Source: Paractinoplanes bogorensis
GTDB lineage: Bacteria > Actinomycetota > Actinomycetes > Mycobacteriales > Micromonosporaceae
DNA length: 64,000 bases
Direction of reading: 5' to 3'
Assembly (NCBI RefSeq): GCF_018829635.1
Contig: NZ_JAHKKG010000011.1
Coordinates: 310,001-374,000, forward strand
Shown: one piece after another, positions 17,701 through 25,663 of the stretch
Layout of the letters: each line of letters begins with the position of its first letter
Numbering within the stretch: the stretch's first letter is position 1
Made by a program: the position numbers and the translations under genes
The notes under the pieces: generated by a model
Databases searched by the model: none
The model's input: the letters and a program-made list of their open reading frames with translations, nothing else
Told to the model about the DNA's origin: nothing

Positions 17701-18498
17701 CGGGTTCGCCCGACTGCTCAGGGTCGGCCCGGGGCGAGAGGCAGGTACCGCGACCGCTCCGCCGCGGCCGCCCGGGGCGTCGGGTCGTGCATCCTGGTCA
17801 GCGGCGGCCGGCCCGTGGTGGCCTTCCAGATTGCTGGGCCGCGGATCTGGGCTCGCGGCCGTCCCCGGAGTGTCCTGAACGGATGCGCCGTGGGTGGTCG
17901 GCCTGTTCGCTCCGGCGCCGGTGGGCCGTTTGCGAGCGGGGACCCCGGTCATCTGTGCCAGCGTCGCCGGACGGTTGAGCGGAACTCTGACCCGCTCGTC
18001 CGGAGAGGTCTGTGGTGTGCGGGTGTCCGGCGTGCGGTTCGGTGGTGAGATCGGGATCGGCGTGGTGGAGTCGGAGTCAGTCGGTGCCACCGCCGAGGGT
18101 GACTCATGCGGTGCCGGTCCGCGGTAGGCGTCCGGTCGCGGACCGGGTTTCTGTCCCGGTTCCGGCCGGCGGTCGGCCGAAGCCTGTGACAAGGGGATCA
18201 CCGACGTCGCTTCCGGGTCCTGCTCTGTCACCCGGCCGCGGGACGCAGCCTGATCCGAGGCCGGGCGGACGGGGGCGTCTGCGCCCGAGGCCGTTCGGAT
18301 GGGAGCGTCTGCGCCCGGGACCGCGCGGGCGGGCGCGTCCGCGGGGGAGACCGGCCGCAGTGGGGCTGTGCGGTCGGGGTCGGCTTGCGGAGGAGTGGGG
18401 GCAGCGGGCTCCTCGGCACCGACGGCCGCGGTCGGGTCGTCGGATGCCGGGAGGCGGATCGGCTGGGTCTCGTCGCCCGGTCGTGCTCGCTGCGTCAC
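14698..18498 (-). CDS. D-alanyl-D-alanine carboxypeptidase with a very long N-terminal Pro/Gly repeat region
   Basis: About 1266 residues. Residues about 890-1266 form a DacA/PBP5-type serine peptidase trimming peptidoglycan stems. The SxxK motif is SVAK, SxN is SAN and KTG is KTGST. A single membrane helix (LIAVLGTALLLLVLLGGGAGVQL, near residue 870) places the catalytic domain outside. The preceding 860 residues are low-complexity Pro/Ala/Gly/Ser/Thr with many repeats of the form TYGSA/VYGSA, a (GGGP/GGAP) tract and a QQG-YTAAP-type tract. A usual DacA is 380-430 residues, so the N-terminus is an exceptional cytoplasmic addition. GTG 18498 follows AAGGAG by 6 nt. Confidence 0.88.
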   Translation of the reverse strand: MTQRARPGDETQPIRLPASDDPTAAVGAEEPAAPTPPQADPDRTAPLRPVSPADAPARAVPGADAPIRTASGADAPVRPASDQAASRGRVTEQDPEATSVIPLSQASADRRPEPGQKPGPRPDAYRGPAPHESPSAVAPTDSDSTTPIPISPPNRTPDTRTPQTSPDERVRVPLNRPATLAQMTGVPARKRPTGAGANRPTTHGASVQDTPGTAASPDPRPSNLEGHHGPAAADQDARPDAPGGRGGAVAVPASRPGPTLSSRANPPVPASRPESTPASPNAPESDSPGSPRPKTTSGGGDPSNTAVGGDPSDTAGGGDPSNPNSQAAAPPKPAATSGNPAPTQQPTPPASSPASTPPNASAAPRPAGNATPTKPPQPPGAPTSPPGVYGSAKPTAQTTKPADAPSPRPETQPASTSNTPTSPTGVYGSATTTAPANGAPAGGGSAGGAPTGSGPTGSGPTGGGPAGGGPTGGGPAGGGPAGGAPTGGAPPGGGPSKLVASPGNGTPSPTPTQPTTGTPSSRAGVYGSSGQATPRPPGDTRTPSKASGNEQTALHPSVGAARPDPAQPRPANTYGSTATPDTPSPKPAETYGVAARPDQAQSEPTETHGNEARPGTAQPRQGGTYGSPAAPRQTGTSPASANRDSAQSRPGATYGSATNAAQAGRAATSASASPPDAAQSRPSGTYSSATPPSSAPPAQPGAAPADNAKPKQAGTYGRPTSTPPAQPGMYGGAEAPSGAPPKQGGTYGSAAPAQPAGLYGNAAAPQQAGHTAAPQQGSYTATPQQAGRTAIPQQASYTAAPPQAGHTAAPQKGGYTAAPQQGSYAVAPPHGGYSAPPPQGGNAAPPRSAGTYGAGGTASGGGRKKRRGRLIAVLGTALLLLVLLGGGAGVQLSRELPKATLATTVADTMRIPGKAPALPWPDQGSAELMIEGLGRLGGSGSDKTAPIGSVAKVMTAYVILRDHPLSGDEEGPTLTVTAADVADYKSRISTNQSQVPVRVGEKLTERDAIEALMLPSANNIAHQLAVWDAGSEKAFVDKMNATADELGMTGTTYSDPSGFLPTTVSTAADQVKLGRAALQMEVFAEIVALPSATIPVAGKIRNYNDLLGVDGVFGIKTGSTDEAGGNLLFSARLKVGGRTLTVVGAVFNQPGLHTPEQLANVNREVRALLKSVRQTVKQYTLLPADPVGQVESAWGDSSIVRPAQPLQVVGWPGLSVPVEVTTTAPGATVTAGQAVGSVEASGVRVELLAEAAIGEPSLWWKLTRMP
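16000..17370. repeat. In-frame DNA repeats encoding the Pro/Gly region of the carboxypeptidase
   Basis: Three repeat types lie inside the coding sequence. At about 16000-16220 there are near-identical units of about 30 bp encoding PQQ-YTAAP. At about 16240-17350 there are spaced units encoding TYGSA/VYGSA. At 17024-17180 there is a run of 15-bp units reading GCCACCAGTCGGCCC and variants. Unit lengths keep the frame. Confidence 0.85.
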
Positions 18499-18678
18499 TA
18501 CTCGCTCCTTCCCGCCCGGCTGCCCGGGCGCCGGGGCCAGTATCGCCGGGCCGCGCCACCCGGGCACGGCGGGTGACGTCATCCCGGCTGACTGAACCTC
18601 GGCCCGCTGTCTGTCGTGTGGGTGGTTGCGCGATCACCCGGTCGCCCGTAAAAGTGACTCACACCTCGGGAGGACCGG

Positions 18679-20022
18679 ATGATCACCGAAACCCCAGCGC
18701 GCATCCGACGGACCGGTCAGGCCGGCGCGGCGTACGCGCTGATCTGGGCCTTTTTGCTGGTCAACCTGGCGATCGTCGAGCTGATGCTGGCGAATCCGGC
18801 GACGCCGGCGCACAACACTCTCACCTCGATCGGGCGGATTCTGGGCCTGCACCTCGCCTTCGTCATGGCGTTGCAGCTGCTGCTGATCGCCCGGCTGCCG
18901 TTCCTCGACCGCCGCCTGGGCATGGACAAGCTCACCACCTGGCACCGGTGGACCGGGTTCACCCTGTTCTGGCTGGTCGTGCTGCATCCGACATTCGTGA
19001 TGCTCGGCTACTCACAGCTCGACAAGATCTCGTTCTTCGCCGAGATCCCCAACCTGGCCAAGCAGATGCCGGTGCTCCTCGGGATGATCGCGGCGGCGCT
19101 GGTGGGCGTGGTCGCGGTGACGTCCGTGCGGGCGGCGCGGAGGCGTTTCTCGTATGAGGCCTGGCACGCGACCCACCTCGTGGTCTACGTCGTGATCGTG
19201 CTCGGCGTGATCCACCAGGTGTACGAGGGGAGCGCCTTCAAGACCAACAACTTCACGCAGGCGTACTGGTGGGGGCTGTGGATCTTCGCCATCGGCGCGC
19301 TGCTGACCGGGCGGGTCGTGCTGCCGGTGCTGCGCAACCTGCGGCACCGGATGCGGGTGGCGGCGGTGGTGGCCGAGTCCGACGACGCCGTCTCGGTCCA
19401 CGTGACCGGCCGTGACCTGCACAAGCTGCACGCGCGGGCCGGGCAGTTCTTCCTGTGGCGGTTCCCCGGGCACAACCGCTGGTGGCAGGTCAACCCGTGG
19501 TCGCTGTCGGCCGCGCCCGACGGCCACTCGCTGCGCCTGACCGCCAAGGCGATCGGCAGCACCAGCGCCGGCCTGCGCCATCTGCCGGTCGGCACCCGGG
19601 TGTTCGCTGAGGGCCCGTACGGCGCGTTGACCGCCGTCGCCCGCACCCGGCCGGACACGCTGCTGATCGCCGGGGGCATCGGTGTGACCCCGATCCGGGC
19701 CCTGTTCGAGGACGAGACGCTCTCGGGTGACCTCGTCGTCCTCTATCGGGTCCGCACCCCGGCCGACGCCGTGCTGCTGGGCGAGCTACGCAACCTGGCC
19801 CGCCTGCGGCACGCCCGCCTGCACCTGCTGACCGGCCGCACCAGCCGCGAGAACCAGCCGTTCAGCCCGGACAACCTGCGCGGCCTGGTTCCTGACATCA
19901 CCGAGCGGGACGTGTACGTCTGCGGCCCCGCCCCGATGACCCACGAGGTGCTGCGCAGCCTCCGCACCCTGAAGGTCCCCGCCCGGCAACGTCACGTCGA
20001 ACTGTTCCGCCTGGGCGCGTGA
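18679..20022 (+). CDS. Ferric-reductase-like flavocytochrome (transmembrane + FAD/NAD(P)H domains)
   Basis: A 447-residue membrane oxidoreductase. The N-terminal half has about six hydrophobic segments with paired His (WHRWTGFTLF, HATHLVVYVVIVLGVIHQVYEG) likely to ligate haems. The C-terminal half is a ferredoxin-NADP reductase module: FAD-binding VNPWSLSAAP, NAD-binding IAGGIGVTPIRALFED and the end motif VYVCGPAPMTHEVLRSL. It probably passes electrons from NAD(P)H across the membrane. The ATG follows GGGAGGA. Acceptor (iron, oxygen or quinone) not deducible. Confidence 0.9.
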   Translation: MITETPARIRRTGQAGAAYALIWAFLLVNLAIVELMLANPATPAHNTLTSIGRILGLHLAFVMALQLLLIARLPFLDRRLGMDKLTTWHRWTGFTLFWLVVLHPTFVMLGYSQLDKISFFAEIPNLAKQMPVLLGMIAAALVGVVAVTSVRAARRRFSYEAWHATHLVVYVVIVLGVIHQVYEGSAFKTNNFTQAYWWGLWIFAIGALLTGRVVLPVLRNLRHRMRVAAVVAESDDAVSVHVTGRDLHKLHARAGQFFLWRFPGHNRWWQVNPWSLSAAPDGHSLRLTAKAIGSTSAGLRHLPVGTRVFAEGPYGALTAVARTRPDTLLIAGGIGVTPIRALFEDETLSGDLVVLYRVRTPADAVLLGELRNLARLRHARLHLLTGRTSRENQPFSPDNLRGLVPDITERDVYVCGPAPMTHEVLRSLRTLKVPARQRHVELFRLGA

Positions 20023-20029
20023 TCAGCGG

Positions 20030-20872
20030 TCAGGGCAGGTAGTAGTTCGGGTTCGGCAGCTTGAAGGCGCGGTCGGCGTGGCCGCCCTTCAGGTCGCTGT
20101 ACTGGTCGCCGAAGTTGGCGACGATGTCGTAGCCGAGCGACTCGATGTGGGCGCGGGTCGCCGACTTGTAGTGGATCGTCGTGCACTTGCCGTCCGGATC
20201 GGCCGCGCAGGCCGTCCTGAGATAGGCCGGGTAGCCGGCCACGTCGGGCTTGGTGAACAGGCCGTCCTCGCCACCGCGCAGCGTCGTCGGCTTGGGGTAG
20301 CCGGCGTCGATCCCGACGCCGTCGGCGGTCAGGTTGCCGAGCGTGGCCTGCTCCTGCGCGGCGCCCCGGCCGGTCAGGTAGAAGACCGCGTAGCCCTCAC
20401 GCTCGGCCGTCGTGGCCAGGGCGACCATTCCCGGTACGGCCGGGAACTTCTGCCCGAGCACGAAGTCGGCGTTGGTGGCCGGGTTGTACGCCCAGTTGCT
20501 CGCGATCTCGTAGTTCCAGGTCGCGAGCGTGGTGTCGTCGACGTCCAGGACGATCGCCTTGGTGGCCTTCCCGTACGCCCGGTGGTGGCTGAGATAGCTC
20601 GTGCCGTCGGCGGCCACCCGGCGCGCTTCGCGGGCGTAGTAGCTGTCCGTCGCGAACTGTCCCGAGCCGAGCGGATCGCCGTAGTAGTTGCGCAGCTGCT
20701 GCCGCAGAACGTCGATGTTGGTCACGTCCCGCTCGGAGTGCGGGGTGCTCGTCCGGATGGCGGGCTCGGCGCTGCTCGTGGCCGCGGCCCAGCCGACGCC
20801 GGCGCCACCGAGAACCGCCGCCATGACAACCGCGGCCGCGATCCCGGCCCGGCGCGAGAAAGTGATGGTCAT
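20030..20872 (-). CDS. Secreted HAD-superfamily acid phosphatase
   Basis: A 280-residue class B-type acid phosphatase. A signal peptide (RRAGIAAAVVMAAVLGGAGVGWAAA) is followed by the HAD nucleophile motif VLDVDDTTL, motif II FYLTGRG and a C-terminal NFGDQYSDLKGGHAD acidic motif, so all catalytic parts are present. It would release phosphate from organic esters outside the cell. ATG 20872 begins just before the signal peptide. Convergent with the ferric-reductase-like gene, 7 bp apart. Confidence 0.92.
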   Translation of the reverse strand: MTITFSRRAGIAAAVVMAAVLGGAGVGWAAATSSAEPAIRTSTPHSERDVTNIDVLRQQLRNYYGDPLGSGQFATDSYYAREARRVAADGTSYLSHHRAYGKATKAIVLDVDDTTLATWNYEIASNWAYNPATNADFVLGQKFPAVPGMVALATTAEREGYAVFYLTGRGAAQEQATLGNLTADGVGIDAGYPKPTTLRGGEDGLFTKPDVAGYPAYLRTACAADPDGKCTTIHYKSATRAHIESLGYDIVANFGDQYSDLKGGHADRAFKLPNPNYYLP

Positions 20873-21076
20873 GCCCGGACCGTAGACCCGCGGCGGACCG
20901 CCTCGCGTGGCCATAAGGGATGAATACGCTTCGGTCTTTGTCGAAGCACCCGCGACGGGATCGTCGGCGGAGCAGTACCGGCTAAGCCGGACTTGTCGGA
21001 AAAGCAGGACAGCGGTAGGCGGGACAGCGCCACGGCACGCGATCCGGTAGTTACATGTCGTGAACCTGAGGGGGCG

Positions 21077-22531
21077 ATGGTGGAGCTGAGCGCGACCGTC
21101 GAGCGGCGACGGAGCGAGTGGGCCTGGCGACCGGTCCTGGCGGTCGCCGGGGGCATCACGCTGCTGCTCATCGCGCTGTCCGGCCGCTACGACTATCACC
21201 GCGACGAGCTGTACTTCCGGCTGCTCGGGCAGCATCCGCAGTGGGGATACGTCGACCAGCCCCCGTTCACGCCGCTGCTGGCGCGGCTCAGCATCGAGAT
21301 CTTCGGCGACCATCTGTGGGCCATCCGGATCGTGCCGGCCGTGCTCGCCGGGGTCGCGGCCGTGCTGGTGGCGGCGATCGCGCGCGAGTTCGGCGGCCGG
21401 GCTGTGGCGCAGACGCTGGCCGCGATCGGGGCGGCCGGCACGCTGCCGCTGGCCGGGGCGCACGTGGGGTCCACCGCCAACACCGACACGGTGGTCTGGC
21501 TGGGCATCCTGCTCTGCGCGGTCCGGGCCGTCGTGCACGGGCAGCAACGGGCCTGGCTGGTCGCGGGCGTGATCACCGGGCTCGGGCTCTACAACAAACT
21601 GCTCGTGGTGCTGCTGCTCATCTGCCTGGCGGGTGGCCTGCTGATCGCCGGGCCGCGGCGGGAACTCGCGAGCAAGTGGCTGTGGGCGGGCGCCGCGCTG
21701 GCTCTGGTGATCGGGCTGCCCAACCTGATCTACCAGGTCACCCACGACTTCCCGCAGTCGCACATGGCGGCCGCGATCGCTGAGGACAAGGGCACCGAGT
21801 CCCGCATCATGCTGCTCCCGATCCAGTTGGTGATCATCGGCGTTCCGCTGCTGCCGGTGCTGGTGGCGGGGATCATCGGGGCCTATCGGCGGTTCCGGGC
21901 GCTCGTGGTGGCGTACGGGCTGATGCTGATCTTGACCTTTGCCACCGGTGGCCAGCCCTATTACACGACCGGGCTGGTGCTGACGCTGTTCGCGATCGGG
22001 GCGGTGTCGGCCGAGACGTGGCGATGGCGTCGGACCCTGGGCGTGGTGGTCGCGGTCAACCTGGTCTTCGCGGTCGTGTTCGCGCTGCCGGTGCTGCCCG
22101 CCGACAAGCTCGGCCCGATCACCGACATCAACATCGTGATGGCCGACCAGATCGGCTGGCCCGAATACGTGAGCCAGGTCGAACAGGCCCTGGCCACGCT
22201 GACCCCCGACGAGCGGGCCCGGGCGGTCGTCTTCACCGGCAACTACGGGGAGGCCGGGGCGCTCGACCGCTACGGCGTCCGCGACGTCTACAGCGGCCAC
22301 AACGAGCTGGGCTATTTCCCGCCGCCGCCCGACAGCAAGACGATCGCGGTGGTGCTGTCGCAGGCGCCGCCCGATCGGGTGAACGCCACGTTCGGGGGCT
22401 GTGACCAGGTCGGACAGCTTTCCAACAGCGCCGGCGTCGGCAATGAGGAGACCGAGGCTTTCCTGTACGTCTGTAAGCAGCTCCCCGCCCCGTGGAGTCA
22501 GATGTGGCCGGAGCTGCGGCATTTCGGGTGA
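21077..22531 (+). CDS. PMT/ArnT-like membrane glycosyltransferase (GT83 type)
   Basis: A 484-residue integral membrane protein of the dolichyl-phosphate-mannose/ArnT superfamily. The first periplasmic loop has RYDYHRDELYFRLLGQHP and GYVDQPPFTPLLARL with the acidic residues expected to be catalytic. About 10-11 hydrophobic helices follow, then a soluble C-terminal domain. It transfers a sugar from a polyprenyl phosphate to an envelope acceptor. ATG 21077 has a GAGGGGG site; an upstream in-frame ATG lacks one. Confidence 0.88.
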   Translation: MVELSATVERRRSEWAWRPVLAVAGGITLLLIALSGRYDYHRDELYFRLLGQHPQWGYVDQPPFTPLLARLSIEIFGDHLWAIRIVPAVLAGVAAVLVAAIAREFGGRAVAQTLAAIGAAGTLPLAGAHVGSTANTDTVVWLGILLCAVRAVVHGQQRAWLVAGVITGLGLYNKLLVVLLLICLAGGLLIAGPRRELASKWLWAGAALALVIGLPNLIYQVTHDFPQSHMAAAIAEDKGTESRIMLLPIQLVIIGVPLLPVLVAGIIGAYRRFRALVVAYGLMLILTFATGGQPYYTTGLVLTLFAIGAVSAETWRWRRTLGVVVAVNLVFAVVFALPVLPADKLGPITDINIVMADQIGWPEYVSQVEQALATLTPDERARAVVFTGNYGEAGALDRYGVRDVYSGHNELGYFPPPPDSKTIAVVLSQAPPDRVNATFGGCDQVGQLSNSAGVGNEETEAFLYVCKQLPAPWSQMWPELRHFG

Positions 22532-22549
22532 AGCGCGATGATCGGAGGC

Positions 22550-22954
22550 ATGACGACTGACACGGCCCACCTGGCGGAGCGCATCGATCGTCCCGCCAAC
22601 GACGTTTACGCGTACGTCTCCGACCCCGCCAACCTGATCGCCTGGGCCCCCGGTCTGGGCAGTTCGGTGGACCGGATCGACGGCGCCTGGTTCGTCCGGT
22701 CCGACCTGCTCGGACGGGTGCGGGTCGAGTTCGCGCCGAAGAACGGGTTCGGCGTGCTCGACCACGTCGTGACGCTGGAATCGGGGGAGCAGTTCCTCAA
22801 TCCGGTGCGGGTGGTGCCCTACGGGGAAGGCTCGGAGATCGTCTTCTCGGTGCGGCGGATGCCCGGCACATCGGACGAGGACTTCGCGGCCGACACCGGC
22901 CGGGTCAGCGCCGACCTGGCCCGGCTCAAGGAAATCCTGGAAGAGGGGAACTGA
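22550..22954 (+). CDS. SRPBCC-fold (START/polyketide cyclase-like) protein
   Basis: A protein of about 134 residues with the opening AERIDRPANDVYAYVSDPANLIAWAPG, typical of SRPBCC ligand-binding or cyclase-like proteins. It also has a C-terminal helix ADTGRVSADLARLKEIL. Ligand unknown. The start is uncertain: ATG 22550 fits the family N-terminus but its GGAGG is only one base upstream. ATG 22538 adds four residues. Confidence 0.82.
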   Translation: MTTDTAHLAERIDRPANDVYAYVSDPANLIAWAPGLGSSVDRIDGAWFVRSDLLGRVRVEFAPKNGFGVLDHVVTLESGEQFLNPVRVVPYGEGSEIVFSVRRMPGTSDEDFAADTGRVSADLARLKEILEEGN

Positions 22955-22980
22955 ACCGCGGGCGGCGGTGTCATCCCGGC

Positions 22981-23553
22981 ATGAGGATCATCGCGGCGCT
23001 GCTGTGCGTCTCGCTGCTGACCGGCTGCTCGGCGAAGACGCCAGACCAAGCGCCGGCAACGCCAGGAGGCGCGACGGCGACGGCGGGCGGCGCGGCGGCG
23101 ACGGCGGGCGGCGCGGCGGCGACTCCGGGCGGCTCGACGGGGACGGCGGGGAAAACGGGGCCCGGGAGCGTTGGCGTGGTGGACTGCGGGGACGATATCG
23201 GCGGCGTCGCGCCCGACCGGACGTACGGGAAATCGCTTGATGCTGTTGCCCTGCCGGTGATCATGCTGGAGCCTCAGGACGATGGGGCGGGGCGCCTTTT
23301 CGCGAAGACCGGCCTTCTGGTGCGCGCCGGCACCGCGGTCGAGCTGACCACTACCACGCCGGGCGTCACGATCGGCTGGGGCAGTCCCGGTCCTGAGGGC
23401 ACGACCATCCGCGTCCCCGCCTGCCCGAGCGCCCACGAGTGGCTGGCTTTCGCCGGCGGCTTCCACGTCACCACGCCCACCTGCGTGCCTCTGACGATCC
23501 GCGCGAACGGCCGCGAGGCCCGGGCCACAGTCCGTGTCGGCGCCCCCTGCTGA
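22981..23553 (+). CDS. Putative lipoprotein
   Basis: A 190-residue protein with a lipobox (LLCVSLLTGC, Cys 16), so lipid-anchored on the outside of the membrane. Residues 27-55 are a Gly/Ala/Thr low-complexity linker with short repeats (TAGGAAA). The remaining domain of about 130 residues has two Cys pairs and a beta-rich pattern ending RANGREARATVRVGAPC. I do not recognise the family. Confidence 0.75.
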   Translation: MRIIAALLCVSLLTGCSAKTPDQAPATPGGATATAGGAAATAGGAAATPGGSTGTAGKTGPGSVGVVDCGDDIGGVAPDRTYGKSLDAVALPVIMLEPQDDGAGRLFAKTGLLVRAGTAVELTTTTPGVTIGWGSPGPEGTTIRVPACPSAHEWLAFAGGFHVTTPTCVPLTIRANGREARATVRVGAPC

Positions 23554-23567
23554 GAGGTGTCAGCCAA

Positions 23568-23698
23568 GGCCTGTTTCATAACTCACCCGGGGCTGCGGAG
23601 GGGCCCGCCCGCTCCCGCTGACCCTCCCGCGCGGCGAGTCCTGCGCTCGATGGTGCCGCCAGATCCCGCCTCACTCCGACCCCAGTTATTAACAGGCC
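23568..23698. mobile_element. MITE-like element with terminal inverted repeats
   Basis: A 131-bp non-coding segment is bounded by GGCCTGTTTCATAACT (23568-23583) and AGTTATTAACAGGCC (23684-23698), which are imperfect inverted repeats of each other. The ends resemble termini of IS5/IS4-type elements, from memory and unverified. No transposase is encoded inside. Flanking AA/TAA might be a decayed target duplication. The right end runs into the stop codon of the convergent hydrolase. Confidence 0.5.
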
Positions 23699-24438
23699 TA
23701 AGCGAGGAACTCGGCGACGGTCGACGCGAAGAGCTCGGGCGCGGTGTGCGTCGCGAAATGCGACTGGCCCGCCAGCACGGCCCGCTGCCACCCGGGTGCG
23801 GCCAGGGCGTCCATCGTGGCCGGCAGCGGATCCCACGAGTCGCTGCCCTGCATCAGGAGGACATTTTCCCGTACGCCGGACCAGCGCGACAAATCCGGAG
23901 AGTCCGCCGCCATCGCCTCGAGATCGTGCAGGCAGCCCACGGCCTCCGCGAGCGGCATCGCCGTGATGCCGGCCAGCATCTCCGCCGGCACCCGGGCCAC
24001 CTCGCCCGCGAAGAGCCGCGCCGCCCCGGTGAGGTCACCCGCCTCGACCAGCTTCCGATAGGAGTCGAGCGGCATCGCCGGCCCGGCCGCGAACAGTGCC
24101 GGCTCGAACAACACGATGCGCCCGTCGATCGGGGCCGCGTGCAGCGCGACCGTCGCGCCGTAGGACACGCCAACCACGTGGGCCGGCCGCCCCACCGCGT
24201 CGAGCACGGCCCGCAGGTCGGCCACGTCGTCGGCGTAGGTCTTGGGCCGGTCGGGCACGTCGCTCGGCGCATAGCCCCGCCGCGCGTACGTCCACAACTC
24301 GAACCGATCCGCCAGCAGCGGCACGATCGGGTCGAACGAGCCGAGCCCGCCCGCCGACCCGTGCACCAGCACGACCGGCGTGCCTGCACCCGTGCGGCGA
24401 GCCGAAAGCCGCGTCCCATCCGAAGCCGTCACGATCAT
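23698..24438 (-). CDS. Alpha/beta hydrolase
   Basis: A 246-residue alpha/beta hydrolase: HGSAGG oxyanion region near 25, nucleophile elbow GVSYGA near 90, and a C-terminal AGQSHFATHTAPE carrying the base. Unlike the hydrolase at 7013 it uses a Ser nucleophile. Substrate unknown. The ATG is 10 bp from the end of the GH15 pseudogene on the same strand. Its TAG stop coincides with the end of the MITE-like element. Confidence 0.87.
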   Translation of the reverse strand: MIVTASDGTRLSARRTGAGTPVVLVHGSAGGLGSFDPIVPLLADRFELWTYARRGYAPSDVPDRPKTYADDVADLRAVLDAVGRPAHVVGVSYGATVALHAAPIDGRIVLFEPALFAAGPAMPLDSYRKLVEAGDLTGAARLFAGEVARVPAEMLAGITAMPLAEAVGCLHDLEAMAADSPDLSRWSGVRENVLLMQGSDSWDPLPATMDALAAPGWQRAVLAGQSHFATHTAPELFASTVAEFLA

Positions 24439-24447
24439 TCAGCGAAC

Positions 24448-25560
24448 CTACCGGTCGGCCACCACGGTCGGCTGCTCGATTATCCGGCGCTCGCCGAGGT
24501 TGCGGGCCAGCCGCCGGTATTGGGCGTGGGCCCAGGTCAGCGGGGTCGCCGACAGAGTCGGGGTGCCCGGTCCGGCCTGGTCCCACACCTGCTCGGGGAT
24601 CATTCCGCCCGGCCCGGCGGCCCGGGTCATCGCGTCCAGGTCGCGCCGCGCGGGCCGATCTCGTATTCGCCCGCTCCCCACTCAGCAGCGGCCACGCCCG
24701 GCCGCGGGTCAGTAGCGAGCCGCCGGGCAGGCCGTACTCCCACGGAGTGCCGCGCAGCTTCTCGCCGACCCCGTCGAACGGCGCCAGTAGTAGCCCGTTC
24801 CGGGTCGGCACGCCGAGCTGCTCGTCCACGACTGACAGGGTGTTCACCACCTACGGGTCGGACGCCGGAAGGATGCCCAGCCGGACCAGGTCGAGGAAGC
24901 TCGGATCCACCACCCGACGCTGGTCGACGGCGAGCGGTCCGCCGCCGCGAGCACCAGCGCCGATGTCGTCCACACCTTTCGATCCGCCCCGATCGGCGGC
25001 TTTCCAACCCCGAGAGATAACCCTTTCCATCCGTACGCGTAATCGCGCGCGACCCGCCCGAAACCGGCCCGCAGCGACGCCTTCGCCGCGGCCAGCGCCC
25101 CGGCCTCCGAGGCAGCGAACGACAGGGCCGGCGTGGAGTGCCCGCCCCGGATCTCGGCCGTCTGCATCAGGCTGCCCGGTCCGGCCGACCGGTAGTGCCA
25201 GTCCATCCGCCCGTCCCGCAGGTCGGCCGGCCCGTCGCTGACCCACTCGACGCGGCCCGGAAGTCTCCGGCCAGCGCACCGTCGGACGCCACGAGCCCGC
25301 CGGTGACGGTGCGCCCCGAGTCGCCGTTCCGCGAGTTCCCCAGCGACGGGTCGAAGACCGCGTACAGCCCATGCCCACGTCCGGCCCGGAAGTCCAGGTC
25401 GACCGGCACCGACGACCGGGCCGGGTCGGTCACGTAGTCGGCCCGCAGCCGCCGACCGGACCCGTCGAAGGTCTGGCGGAAGCGCAGGCCGTCCGGCTGC
25501 TCCGTCCGTACGCGGGAAGCCTCTGACGTCACTAGAAAGGAGAGCGCCCGCGGACCGGGG
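24448..25560 (-). pseudogene. Degraded GH15 glucoamylase/glucodextranase-like gene
   Basis: Pieces of one protein lie in order on the minus strand in several frames. An N-terminal beta-sandwich part comes first (RADYVTDPARSSVPVDL, LYAVFDPSLGNSRNGDSG, near 25500-25300). Next is RMDWHYRSAGP...FARVARDYAYGWKG-like helices (near 25200-25020). Then come VVDPSFLDLVRLGILPASDP, an in-frame TAG, and VVNTLSVVDEQLGVPT (near 24920-24800). The last piece is MIPEQVWDQAGPG and SATPLTWAHAQY (near 24600-24510). At least four frame changes and one stop interrupt it. The 5' end and much of the catalytic barrel are missing. It is not functional. Confidence 0.85.
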
Positions 25561-25663
25561 CTGCTCCGATGCGTTCTTGATCGCACCTGTTCCGGTGGAC
25601 AGCCGCGCGACGGCGGGTAAGGGTGGGAACAGTGCTCGACGATGGTCAGAAAGAGGGAATGAC

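Noticed and set aside
20873..22765. Long minus-strand extension upstream of the acid phosphatase.
   Set aside because: The signal peptide starts at 20872. The upstream part is antisense to the PMT-like glycosyltransferase and has the composition of a shadow frame.
24035..24850. Minus-strand frame running through the hydrolase 5' region and part of the GH15 remains.
   Set aside because: Only its first part (VVNTLSVVDEQLG...) carries family signal. The rest is out of frame with the true hydrolase. It is a pseudogene fragment, not a gene.
24851..24853. In-frame TAG in the GH15 remains, considered as possible recoding.
   Set aside because: Several frameshifts and deletions in the same remains make ordinary decay the simpler reading. 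The codon is TAG, not the Sec codon TGA.
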